Part shown: piece after piece, positions 9,914 to 19,935 of the stretch
Numbering within the stretch: the stretch's first letter is position 1
Layout: each line of letters opens with the position of its first letter
Source: Perkinsus chesapeaki
Lineage: Eukaryota; Perkinsozoa; Perkinsida; Perkinsidae
Length of the DNA stretch: 25,785 bases
Assembly: GCA_013115145.1 (NCBI GenBank)
Contig: JAAPAO010000519.1
Coordinates: forward strand, 1-25,785
Reading direction: 5' to 3'
Notes under the pieces: model-generated
What the model was told of the DNA's origin: nothing
Databases searched by the model: none
The model's input: only the letters and a program-made list of their open reading frames with translations
Position numbers and translations under genes: made by a program

Positions 9914-11305
9914 ATGGGAGGAGTGCAGAGCGCGATCGGCTTTGGTGCCACCAAGCCACGCGTCACTGTCGACAGCTTCTACAAGCTATCAGCCCCGCTG
10001 ATCAACGGCGAGGTTCTTAACTTCGAGAAGCTTCGTGGTAAGTCGTCGGTGGTCTCAGTATCGATATCCATTTATCTTTTCAGGTGATGTTGTCCTTGTG
10101 GCCAATGTCGCATCCAAATGAGGCTTAACTCAGGCCCAATACAAGCTCTTCGGGGAGCTGGGCCAGAAATTCGGGGACAGGGGTTTCAAAATCGTCGGTT
10201 TCCCCAGCCGGTAAGAAGAGCATCTTGTGAAGGCTCAACAACACTGTTATTTCAGACAATTCCTCAACCAGGAGATGAAGACTAACAAGGAGATCGATGA
10301 CTTTGTCACAGATATCCTTAAGCCTTATCCAGATGTTAAGGATAAGGTCTTCCTTTTAGCGGAGCCTTGTGATGTTAATGGTGATAATGCTTCACCAGTC
10401 TTTGAGTAAGTCACCTGCCCATCTATGGCTCTCGTTGGTATTATTTCTTTCCTCTCTGATATGTTTAACGAAATTATGTAATACAGCAGTCTATGCCAGT
10501 CGTTACATTCAGTGTACTCCTCGGTATTTACCCATACACAATCTTAATGCCGTCACATTACATTTTATAGCAGTCATTATTGAACTCTTCGACTGCTTTT
10601 GCCCTCAACATTTCCTATCGTTTTGTGTACAGGTTCCTTAAGTATCACTCTGGACTGTATGACCCTAAGTCAGGCAAGTCCAAGCCTATTCCCTGGAACT
10701 TTGGCAAGTTCCTTGTCGATCAGAAGTAAGAAACTCAAGTCACCAAATGATAGTATATTGCATCTTTTCAGTGGTGAAGTAGTATGCTTCTGGAGCCCTA
10801 AGGAGTCGTCTATCGCTGATGATATCGAGGCGTGCTTAGATGGCAAACTTAAGGACAAGAAGATCGCTACTGAGGCTGATGACGAAAAGAAGGCTTCTAC
10901 TATGACACCTGAACAGGTAAGATATCTGACTGCCTAGTGGCAGCGAATGTTGTGCTTGCTAGGCTAAGAAGTTCGTTGAGGATAAAATAAATGGCCCAAG
11001 CACCGCCGTAGACTTCACACTATCTTATTGCCCACATTGCAAGGCATCGATTGCTAGTCTAAAGGATGTAAGTCACTCTATTAACCTCTAAAGCATCTTA
11101 CGGTTTCGTTTGTTAGCTCACCGACTCTTTGGATATCGTCGAGGTTGACACCATGGAGAACGGTGATGCTGTTAAAGAGGCTGTGAAGGCTATCACCGGC
11201 CAGAAGACCTTCCCTCAAGTATTTCTCAAAGGCAAATTCATCGGTGGCAACAGCGAGCTTCAAGGCTTGATTTCTGATGGAAAAGCCAAAGAAATGATTC
11301 AGTAA
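9914..11305 (+). CDS. GPX: Selenocysteine glutathione peroxidase fused to glutaredoxin
   Basis: A 310-residue protein in seven exons: 9914-10037, 10084-10210, 10256-10405, 10633-10725, 10772-10916, 10963-11067 and 11117-11305 (311 codons). Residues about 18-200 are a glutathione peroxidase: VLVANVASK-U-GLT with an in-frame TGA at 10119-10121 (residue 54) exactly at the catalytic Sec/Cys position, then VGFPSRQF (tetrad Gln) and PWNFGKFLVD (tetrad Trp and Asn). Residues about 214-310 are a glutaredoxin: VDFTLSYCPHCKAS (CPHC, Cys236 and Cys239), TFPQVFLKGKFIGG with the cis-Pro, and a C-terminal GNSEL. The GPX would reduce peroxides with glutathione; the glutaredoxin would reduce mixed disulfides. 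The N-terminus MGGVQS fits N-myristoylation, suggesting membrane attachment. A SECIS-like element follows the stop. An assembly artefact is unlikely because both domains share phased introns and one frame. Confidence 0.9.
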
Positions 11306-11353
11306 ACTCTCAGTAGTCGCCGAGACCCGAGCGGCCTCTTTGAGGGCCAGTAA

Positions 11354-11421
11354 GGGACGAATGAAGGTTCCATGGCAAACTATATAGTCCGTTGAGCCTG
11401 ATATATAACCGTCACTGTCCC
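11354..11421 (+). promoter_or_regulatory. SECIS element in 3' UTR
   Basis: Starting about 50 nt past the stop of the selenoprotein gene, ATGA at 11361-11364 and TGAT at 11399-11402 can form the non-Watson-Crick SECIS core. Helix II pairs AGGTTCCATGG (11365-11375) with CCGTTGAGCCT (11389-11399), with one mismatch and two wobbles. The unpaired apical adenosines are AAA at 11377-11379, 12 nt after the core, as in eukaryotic SECIS elements. The apical loop may fold into a small extra stem (ACT/AGT), as in form 2. Helix I is weaker (GGGAC 11354-11358 with GTCCC 11417-11421). It would bind SBP2 and recode the TGA at 10119. Confidence 0.8.
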
Positions 11422-11578
11422 CGAAGATGGTTGTTCATTGCTGGCTTAATAAGAGTGCCCGCGAAGGTTGAGGGCTGCACTTGAGGTTTTACAGGATTTG
11501 TCCTGTTAGCTCTGGGAGTTTCGTTAGTATCAATTCAATAGAAGGCCTTCACTGAAGGGCTTGTTGGTGGTGGAGTTA

Positions 11579-13783
11579 ATGCCAATTAGCTGCTTCGGCG
11601 GGGTATGTGGTAGTAAGGACCGGCGGCGGGGGCGGAGGTCTAGTGAGAATCACTACAGTCAAACTGAAAGAGGCTTCGAGGGAGGAGGGTCTTCGGATAG
11701 GCAAGGCTCTTACTCTGAATGCTGCCATTCAATTGATAATATTGATACCTTATCAAATAGAAGCTCTGGCCGCCTCAGCTTAGATGGGGACCTCTTCATC
11801 ACCGGTCATACCATTTGTGTAGATTATCAGAAATGCAATGAGCAGCCTGTTCTAGGGCAGGGGGGAGGATGTGCCGTGGTGGAGGTATGGAAGTGTCTTA
11901 AGGACGGCACACTAGTAGGTGGACAGTAGACCCTTGGGCGATGAGGATAGGGTTAATAGGTTGCGGTGAAGAGCATTGACAAGAGTAGACCAGAATGGCG
12001 AATTGAAGTTGGTATGCTTAAAAGGGTCTGTCCTCATCCCAATATATGTTCAATAAAAGCAGTTTACATTGATAACACTATGGTGAGATTGGTCATGGAC
12101 TTCTGTGATTCAGGCACCCTCCTGTCCAGGGTCCTACAGGTAGTATCTTCTAGTTCGTATTAGGGCCTACCTGGGGCAGGTCACTTCTGGGACCACTCGT
12201 CGACACACCTCACCGGGGTTCCATCCAGCTAGACGCTCCCCTAGTTTTGGCAATACCCTCTTACCGCCGACAACATCAGTTGGTGGATCAGACGGCCCGG
12301 CCCTCCCCCCCAGTGAGACCGTCACTCGGTAGCCCAAACAGGCACGAAGCTCGCTTCTCAGTTAGAGACTCTCGTCCAGCGTCTCCTAGTGGCTCCCCGA
12401 GCCCAATTTCTCGATCACCATTGAGCTTAGCATTACGACTACTATCCAATTCCAGTGGTGGCTCGCCGTCCCCAACGGCCTCCGAGAGAGTTAGGGCGTG
12501 TCCTATGGAGGAGACGGAGGCCAAGAAATTTATGCGACATCTTTTCCAGGCACTCCAACAGTAAGTGATACGAGTTTATATTCCCCCTTGGTGTGCATGT
12601 CGCAACGTTCGGCTGGGTTGCGGTAGCGTGACGTTTGAGGGGTACGTTGATACATCTAGAGACATACTAGGGCGGTGTTATAGACAGCAGCTGAAGGGAA
12701 CTGACTACAATTGTTATTGAGACGTTGTGTGGAGTAGCACTCCCTGTCCTAGCTCATTAAGGCATGTACTATAGAAGTGCACCCAGCCTACTATACGACT
12801 CGGCACGTTCTGCAAAATTTTGATAATGTGTTGAGGATCTTGCGCTGGTTGCCGCTGCCGTCCTTCTTCTGTGAATGATATGTCGCCGTATCTTTATTTT
12901 AGGTGTCATTCCTGTGGTGTAATACACCGAGATGTTAAACTAGAGAATATAGTTATACAGGAGGATGAGCACGGCGATGATGAAGTTGCCAAGCTTATAG
13001 ACTTTGGTTTATCTCTGAGAGCTCGAAGCAAGCAAGGAGTTGTCGATAAGCACATTGCTGGGTCCGTACATTATTTAGCACCGGAGTGTATCAGGAAAGG
13101 AAGGTACTACCCGTCGGCGGGGCATGGCATAGGGAGATAACCATCTTAAGATACTCCTTCGCCTCCGACATGTGGGCAGCGGGGGTAGTGCTCCACCTGC
13201 TCCTACGGCCATCAGTGCCCCCAGCAGCGGCTGCCGACAATAAGGCTATCATGAAGAGGATAAGTCTGATGGATCTCGAAGGTCTCGGCCAGAATGTGTC
13301 GAAGGAGGCCAGGGACCTTAGGAGCAGACTACTGTCGCTGTATCCGGATAGCAGGTAAGAGATGGAGCAGCATGCCTTAGAGTCCACCAAGTGAGTAGGT
13401 TAACTGCCGATGAAGCTCTACGGCATCCTTGGATCACACAATGCTTTGATGATGATGATCTCACTAGTGGGAGTAATCTACCTAGGCTCGAGGGAAGCGA
13501 CGATGAAACTGCCTATCGGTTACAGGCGGCGTCATCGACGGCCTCGTGGGATCCTGAGGACCGCCCTCAAAGGCAACCGCTACGTCGATGCACATCACCT
13601 GGGTTTGGCATGTCTCATAGGGCAATGTCCAGTCCTATGAATCGTAATGTAGAGTGTCGGTCGGCTGTACAAAGGCCTCTCGGTGATGGTGACCCTGTTA
13701 TTATTGTCACACCGGTGTCGTCCTCTAGCTCTCCCAACTCGCCTCCTATGAAGAAGAACTCCGCCAATACCAGATCTACTTGA
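11579..13783 (+). CDS. Ser/Thr protein kinase with Ser/Pro-rich insert
   Basis: A 545-aa protein in six exons: 11579-11914, 11960-12139, 12229-12560, 12903-13103, 13151-13354 and 13399-13783 (546 codons). Catalytic motifs are present: Gly loop LGQGGGCAVVEVW, VAVK (Lys116), GVIHRDVKLEN (Asp293), LIDFGLS (Asp316), YLAPECI and a C-lobe ending LTADEALRHPW typical of CAMK-like kinases. Between the hinge/alpha-D region (DFCDSGTLLSRVLQ) and the HRD motif sits an insert of about 90 residues rich in Ser-Pro dipeptides (residues about 173-262), probably a phosphorylated disordered loop. The N-terminus (MPISCFGGVCGS, then an Arg-rich run) has two Cys and could be palmitoylated. The C-terminal tail is Ser-rich with no EF hands, so it is not a CDPK. 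Substrate unknown. The 342-nt intron 12561-12902 is unusually long for this region. Confidence 0.88.
12561..12902 (+). other. Unusually long intron of the kinase gene
   Basis: At 342 nt this intron is about eight times the local norm. The boundaries are supported by frame: CAA CA|gtaagt and ttttag|G TGT CAT restore the alpha-E to HRD segment. I looked for box C/D motifs, an H/ACA tail, a tRNA and a coding frame and found none I can defend. Its content is unexplained. Confidence 0.6.
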
Positions 13784-13975
13784 CTTGGTTGTTGCCTTCG
13801 GCTTTGGAGTCATTTTGTAGCTGTACGATACTGAGCGATTGACGTACCGTCCACTGAATGTGTAACCGCAGCAGCAGCAGCCATCCAGGCTAGTATAGTT
13901 TGATGTCCTTTCTGATCTGTTATCTGAGTTGCTTTAGTTCATCCTCATACATCGTCCTTGCCAGTGACCTTACCA

Positions 13976-16725
13976 ATGAGCGGCAAAGCATGTCCAACAG
14001 TCGATAATGCTGTAGCTGCTGCTGAAGCCATGAGTGATGATCCACCCAACCCGTTCCTTATCCCGCCAGATGATGAGATATTCCTTATGCGTGACAGAGA
14101 GAAGAAGATCAGACAGCAAGAACGCGATGATACGAAAAGGTTAAAAGTAAGCCGAAGGATGGCCAACGAGGAGGCACGGAACTGTTAAGGTTTGGCAGAA
14201 GACAACAGCTTCGTCACGAATGGGAAGAGTTGACAAGCCTTTGATGTCCCAGATGGCCAGGGAGTCGAATCCGAAAACTATACGGAGTCGAATTCAGACC
14301 TACAGTGGGCGTCGGTGAAGTATTAGGAGTTGAGGTCACGGTCTTTTAGGCGAGCCACCTAGGCGGGAGCGGGAGAATGTTTCCGATTATCTGTCCAAGA
14401 AGCGCGAGATGTTCTTGGTGAGTGCAAACTGGGTATCGATGCTGCTGCGATGGAATCTGAAGTCGACCAAAGGGAACGTGATGGCTTCACCCTAGGATTA
14501 TATTTCAAGCTGAGGCGCTGATCAGGGATCTCAGAGGACACCGTATCACTAGCTTGGCGAGCTGGCGATTTGCCCTTCACCATCGCACGAAGGCGTCCTT
14601 TTCAGCCTGACTCGGGGCTCGTCCTAGTTTTGGGCAGGTCCAAATGTCACTGGACGTCAAGAGGAATGAGATAAGGAAACTGGAGGAAAAGGCGAAAAGG
14701 CGAAATGAGGCGCTTGAGAAGAGCAAACAAGTGCTAGAGGAGGACATAACCAGGTAGTGCATAACTGGACACCAGAGAGTATGACAATGACAAGGCCAAG
14801 TAGGTTCGATAAATTCCTCCAAGCGAACGACGCCTTGGCGCATAAGGCCATGAAAGCTGCTGATGATTTGAGCAAGAAAAAGCAGGGAAAGACGGTGAAA
14901 GTGAAACAGCTGAAGGCGCAGGTGTGCCGGCGGTCACTTTGGGGATTGGTCTAACAAATGACATCAGTTATCGGTAATTGAAAGTGAAATCACGAAGTTG
15001 AGAGAGCAGATGGAAGAATGTCTGAAGTAGGCCTGCAGATGGGAGGGGACCATAGGGAGTAGGCGTGCCTTGGAAAGATACAAGACCTTCCTGGACAAGC
15101 TAACACCGGCTGAATGGACGGCGCAGCAAGAGGAAATTAAGAGGCAGAGGAAACGACAGAGACGAAAAGTATGTAAGCAGTGGGGATCGAACCCGTGACC
15201 ACCGCAGAAGGTCGGGAGTTACAGTACGCGAGGCCGAATTCAGGCTTACATTGAAAAGCGATGTGGAGAAATCGACGAGGCTGTTGCTGCTTCGGTGGCT
15301 GAAGAGGAACCAGAAGTAGCTCTGGCCCCCCCGTCGACTAACGAATCGGGCGGTATATCTGTCACAGGTGGACAAAGAGAACGACGGAGGTACTGGAAGA
15401 ATAGGGACTGTCATTACTGCCATCTAGACGTGGAACGAACCGACGAAGTGATAACCCCACACAGGAGGACATCGCAGTGATGAAGGCAAAGGAGATGGAG
15501 GTCTTACGGGAGTTGCAAGCTTTCCTTGACGTCTGTCGGAAGGCTCGGAGAAGACGGCATCGTGCCCGGCATCCAGATGAGCGACAAATAGCAGCTTACT
15601 ACGACCAAGAAGTGGCGGAGTCCAGCGGGGAGGACCTGCCACTGTAGGGGCCTCGTGAACGACTGCTGGCAGTGCTGACGTGGCAGTTGGCAGGTACTTT
15701 GAGAAGCCAAAGCAACTGCTGGAGATGTTCTCTACTTTGGAGGAACAAAACCTATTCCTAATACAGAACGGACAGGTGGGGTTAGTAGCGAGTGCCACCG
15801 ACGCACACTGGAGCCATTAGGAGACTCAGCAGCAGTTGGAGGACATGGAGCAGCGCTTACAAGAGGCACAGGGCACGCTGGGGATTAAAGCGAGGCAATT
15901 GGAAAGAGAGAATCAGTTGGGCCACACTTCTGGCCACAATTGGGGAAGGAATCCTCGCTTAGGGATGCAGTCGGACGAATTGATAGCAAACAACGAGATT
16001 GCGAGAAGCTGAAGGGCAGGATTTCTGGGCGGAGCGAAAGCCGTGACATTAAAGGCCTTCTGAAGGTTAGGCAACGATAAGCCACTTTGAGGGGTTGATG
16101 CAGGAGCTCGCTGTTGGAGTTGCCGCTATGTTCGCCACCTGTGGCTTCGATGCCGATCGTGACGCGGACCCGCTTATGATGCTCAACGCGGCTGAGGCCA
16201 AGCTTGAGGAGCTGCTTGAGACACTGGCCTGTGAGCCGTCTTTACTAGGCTGAAGACTTACGCTTGTACCAGTTGCCGAGGCTGCTGGAGGGGTCCTGGC
16301 AGAGACGGTGGGCAGGATGGAGCGGGAGAAGGAGAAGGAGAGACGTGACCGTGTGAGGGAAGAGAAGATTGAAGCCCAGAACAAAAAGAACGAGGACCGT
16401 TTGAGGAACTCATTACTCCGCAGCCAAGCGCCGGTAGCCGTGGCTTAGCCGTCATCGATGTCAGTGGATTCCCACAGATATTTAAGAAGTGTGGAAAACA
16501 GATCATGTTTCGGTCTGCCCCATCACGGGAGGAGGCGAAGGAAGTGGCAGACACAGCGGCGGAGGAACACGTCGAGGTGGCTCTGGTCGAACAATACTAC
16601 TTCCTTTGATCGTTCTGTTCCAGGCTATAAGCAAACTCTTCGGTTCCCGGCCTCCTCCTGGGGTCGACCTTCTTCCTCCCGGAAAGAAGAGCCCAAGGGC
16701 AGCAGCAAAGAGAAAAGGAAAATGA
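13976..16725 (+). CDS. CFAP100: CFAP100-like ciliary coiled-coil protein
   Basis: Multi-exon gene matching CFAP100 (CCDC37/MIA1), which with CFAP73 forms the modifier-of-inner-arms complex on ciliary doublets. Family landmarks in order: NPFLIPPDDEIFLMRDREKK near the N-terminus, KTTASSRM, ENVSDYLSKKREMFL, then VQMSLDVKRNEIRKLEE, the coiled coil FDKFLQANDALAHKAMKAAD, YKTFLDKLTPAEW, YFEKPKQLLEMFSTLEEQNL (15691-15750), REEKIEAQNKKNEDRLR and the C-terminal GKQIMFRSAPS. This is the DUF4200 architecture. Introns are mostly 36-51 nt, except 14418-14637 (220 nt). The junctions between about 15340 and 15480 are not resolved. The end is uncertain: a stop at 16609, or a last intron 16588-16625 joining a Lys-rich exon that ends at 16725. 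I prefer the latter because that intron has a strong pyrimidine tract. The start ATG 13976 is the first in frame with the conserved N-terminus. Confidence 0.85.
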
Positions 16726-17012
16726 TCATGGAAGCTAGTGTGACTTTGTCTGTGGTTTGTGCAAGGTGTTTGTTTTACGCAGTAGTAACAAACTTCAACA
16801 AACAACATCTGTGCTCCGTTCCTCAACAGTAGTGGGAGTTGGGACGCGGCGTCGCCCTTCAGCTCTCCGCTCACAGGAGCGGAACATCTTTGTCAACGCT
16901 GCCACACCAGGATTCCGCGACACGTCAGTTTGGAATATCATTTTTACCACTCCAGCAAATCAAATGCATCAAGTCAAGGAACGAAACGTGTTACAGTAGT
17001 ATTACTGGACAG

Positions 17013-19199
17013 CTACTTATTTACGTAGAATCGGGCCAATGCGCCGTGCTCAGCTCGAGCAGCCTCGAGGCTCTTCTCTTCAACATCCACCTTACTCTCA
17101 CCAGCTCTTCTCGCCCTCTTCTTCCTTTCCGCATCCCCCCGCATCTTATTCATCCTTTGCTGCCGTTTGCCTGCCTTCGACTTCCCCCTCATCTTGTGCT
17201 TGGCGTTGAACGACTCCTCGTCATCCTCATCACTCTCGTCGCTCTCCCAGGCCGGTTTGGCGGCCTTCTTCTGGGGGGGCGCCACTCGACCAATAAAGTT
17301 GGCATCGAGGGCGATCATATCAGGCTGGAGCTTCTCGAGCAGGCTGCGGACTTGAGTCTCCCGACGCTGCTTAGTAGTCTCGAAGGGATTGGCCACATAG
17401 GAGTCGAACTGCGTGTATCCAGCACCAGGGACTAACATTGAACCAAAGCCCCCGCTGGTCCCGACCAAGAGAAGGTCCTCGTAGGGCACAAAGCGGACAC
17501 TTGACACCTGATTGACAGACTTCTTTTTATCAGACCGCCTGTCAATTGCGAACTCACCAGCTGGCCAGAGTAACTGTTCTTCAAATATGTACTGGGGGCC
17601 TTGCCGCTCCTGAACACATCAGCACCTCGGAAGACCGAAACGCTGGAGCCGAAGCCGAAGGCTAAGTCGGCATCCCCGAACGAAATGTCCATCGACGTGG
17701 GAGCTCGACCAGAAAAGCTGCACCGTTGGAGCTCCTCAGAGGGCTTTCGTAAATCATACCTATGTGTCGATTACCGACTGCTACACCCAAGCTCCTAGTA
17801 TTACACTTTCCATTTACTGTCGCTGCCACACGTTACAAGATACTTTCCATCGCTCGTGACATCCAGAGCTGTTACCTGCCATACCACTCTTTCCCTAAAT
17901 CAGTCTACCGTTACTACCTGTCCGAAGTGTGCCAGCATCTTCATTGCCGGCTCCTTCATGTTCGGTGTCCACATACATACATGCCCTCTGGTATGCCCTG
18001 TTGCTATAACAGCATTCGACGGGTTCTGTCGCATAGACTGTATCGGTCCTTGCCTCGTAACAATCTTAGCCACATGTTGCCCAGTGGACTGAAATGCACC
18101 ACCACTCCCCTCCACCCATCATCCACCATCATTAGTACCACGTCCCTATACCGGATCTCCCCTGTCTCCGAGGCGCTGACCAACAGATAGTGCTTCGGTA
18201 GGAACTCCAAGTGAGTGCTGTTCATATGGTCCTTTAAGCAGTGTACTTCTGCTCCTGTTGCCGAGTCGTAGATGTACCTGCCAGCCCCGTCTCGTATCCC
18301 CTATCGGGCGTCCTCATGCTGGCTTACGTATATTTCCGTTGGGCCGCCGCAAACAAGGTTTGGTCATGGAGGAATGTGACGTCGATAATAGGCTCATCAA
18401 GCTGCTCCGAACAGAGAGGGTTCATACTGTGACGGTCCAGAACCTGTAGAGCGTGCACTAGGGATACCCCCAAGACTCCACTTACAGTGAACTGGCCTCC
18501 GCGGGAGCCCACGACCATATACCGGCCGTTGGTGCTGGTATTGACGGTGAACGGGCCACCAGGGAGATTGAAATCGAAGAGCTTTCGCTTCGTGCCGATG
18601 TCAACCTACAACAGCACGTCATGGTAACGTGGCCAAAGCACTTGGTTAGACCTGTGATGCCAGCTCCTTCTGAGTGAGGTTGTAGGTTTTACGAACACCG
18701 TCATCCATCTCGATGCCACCCGCATCCTCGTTCCTCTGAAATATCTCCGTGGCAACAAGCTGGGCCTCATCAGCTTCCTGTATCATAGATTTCTGACGAA
18801 GTTCCCTCCTCTGTTTCAATGACTTTGCCATCTTTTTAACACCTATCATAGACAACAAGATAGCCCTTCCAGAATACGGACGAGCCCGATGCACAATCAT
18901 AGCAAGTTCATGCTGCCTTAGGCTGGAATGAGGCAGACAATACCAAACCAGTTCGATACTGGTCAGTTCCAGCGGCCGACACCCCGACTGGGATTAAATA
19001 GAAACGCCGCGGCGTTGGCCCCACCGTAACTACTACCCTTCTTCCCTAAATGATCCACCTTCCTATATTTCTTGGCAATGTCTCTAAAGGTCTTATTATC
19101 CAGCTTAACTCTGCCATCATCATTCACAGCCACATGGACCTCCTGTGCCTCTAGACGCTGCCGTTTTGGTGGCTCGGCTGCTGTGGCCTCAGTGGACAT
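17013..19199 (-). CDS. UTP7: UTP7/WDR46 (BING4-type) SSU processome WD40 protein
   Basis: Spliced minus-strand gene. UTP7 is a nucleolar WD40 protein of the small-subunit processome, needed for 18S rRNA maturation. The order of motifs follows the family: basic N-terminus; MDDGVRKTYNLTQKELASQ (about 18660-18720); VDIGTKRKLFDFNLPGGPF; VHCLKDHMNSTHLEFLP; LLVSASETGEIRYRD; SMRQNPSNAVIATGHTRG then MWTPNMKEPAMKMLAHFG; SDSKWKVYDLRKP; LAFGFGSSVSVF; and the BING4 C-terminal domain VRFVPYEDLLLVGTSGGF, LVPGAGYTQFDSYVANPFE, KQRRETQVRSLLEKLQPDMI. The C-terminus is Lys/Arg/Glu-rich, as expected for a nucleolar protein. Most introns are 38-51 nt; intron 18843-18982 (about 140 nt) is the least certain, since its middle could hold another small exon. 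Start ATG 19197-19199; stop TAG 17013-17015. Confidence 0.9.
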
Positions 19200-19935
19200 T
19201 AAAGGTAACACTACAAGGGCTGAAGAGGGTCAACGCAGGGAGTAGAATTGTCCATAGATGGATTCCTGGCTGTCCGAGGGGCCACACGGCCGACGCAACG
19301 AAGTGAATAAATGGTGGAAGGAGCTGGGAAGTGTCCTAGTCAAACTAGATAACTGTTGGTTAGGAACCATACAGAAGCCATGGCATAGTATAGTCTACTA
19401 TCAGGAACACACTAGTCAATTACCGGCTGAAACAGCTTATATGCAAGTTCAAGAACAAGTAGTTTTGCCGCCGTCGTCGCGCGCCCCAGATTCTTTGTGA
19501 CGACTCGTCGTAATACCAGTTATCCCATCTGGGTTACCTTCTTGTGTATAGTGTAACGACATTCCTCTATTTCGTTGTTATCAGCTGCTCATCATCTTGA
19601 TCGATAACTTAGGGCGTGTCACGACGACGGTGACGCAGAAGAAGGACGAACCCACTTAAAACCGTTTCGTTGCACCCTTACTTCCGTACAACACAGTAAG
19701 GTGGCTGTGGACTTCAGTAATCAGGAAGTCGCAGTTTAAGGGATTGCACTTAACTTATTCGAATTCTAAGCTCAACTTTGCCGGTGTCAGAACCTGAAGC
19801 ACAGACCTCCCATTAGGAAGTGACATCATAAGGGACGATCATCTTCTGGCTCAATGAAATGGTATTATTCCACGGCGTCATCGGTGTTACTGTTTTATCT
19901 CCACATTGTAACTAACCCAGCATTTACCCCATTAA
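19200..19935. other. Divergent intergenic region, UTP7 / dihydroorotase
   Basis: This separates UTP7 (-) from the dihydroorotase gene (+). It contains an 80-codon plus-strand frame at 19258-19500 beginning MDSWLSEGPHGRRNEVNKWW, whose ATG is only about 58 bp from the UTP7 start. I recognise no domain and see no splice continuation, so I leave it uncalled. A GC-rich stretch near 19467-19484 (TTGCCGCCGTCGTCGCGC) resembles the one in the PEX1/GPX divergent region. Just upstream of 19936, ACTAACCCAG resembles a branch site plus acceptor. Confidence 0.5.

Noticed and set aside
16839-17435. 198-codon plus-strand frame
   Set aside because: It is antisense to the conserved UTP7 C-terminal domain; the Leu/Ser/Pro-rich translation is the complement of Lys/Glu/Arg-rich codons.
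19258-19500. 80-codon frame MDSWLSEGPHGRR...
   Set aside because: It has a real ATG and a protein-like start, but no recognised domain, no splice context and a very short distance to the UTP7 start. Kept as a remark in the intergenic entry only.
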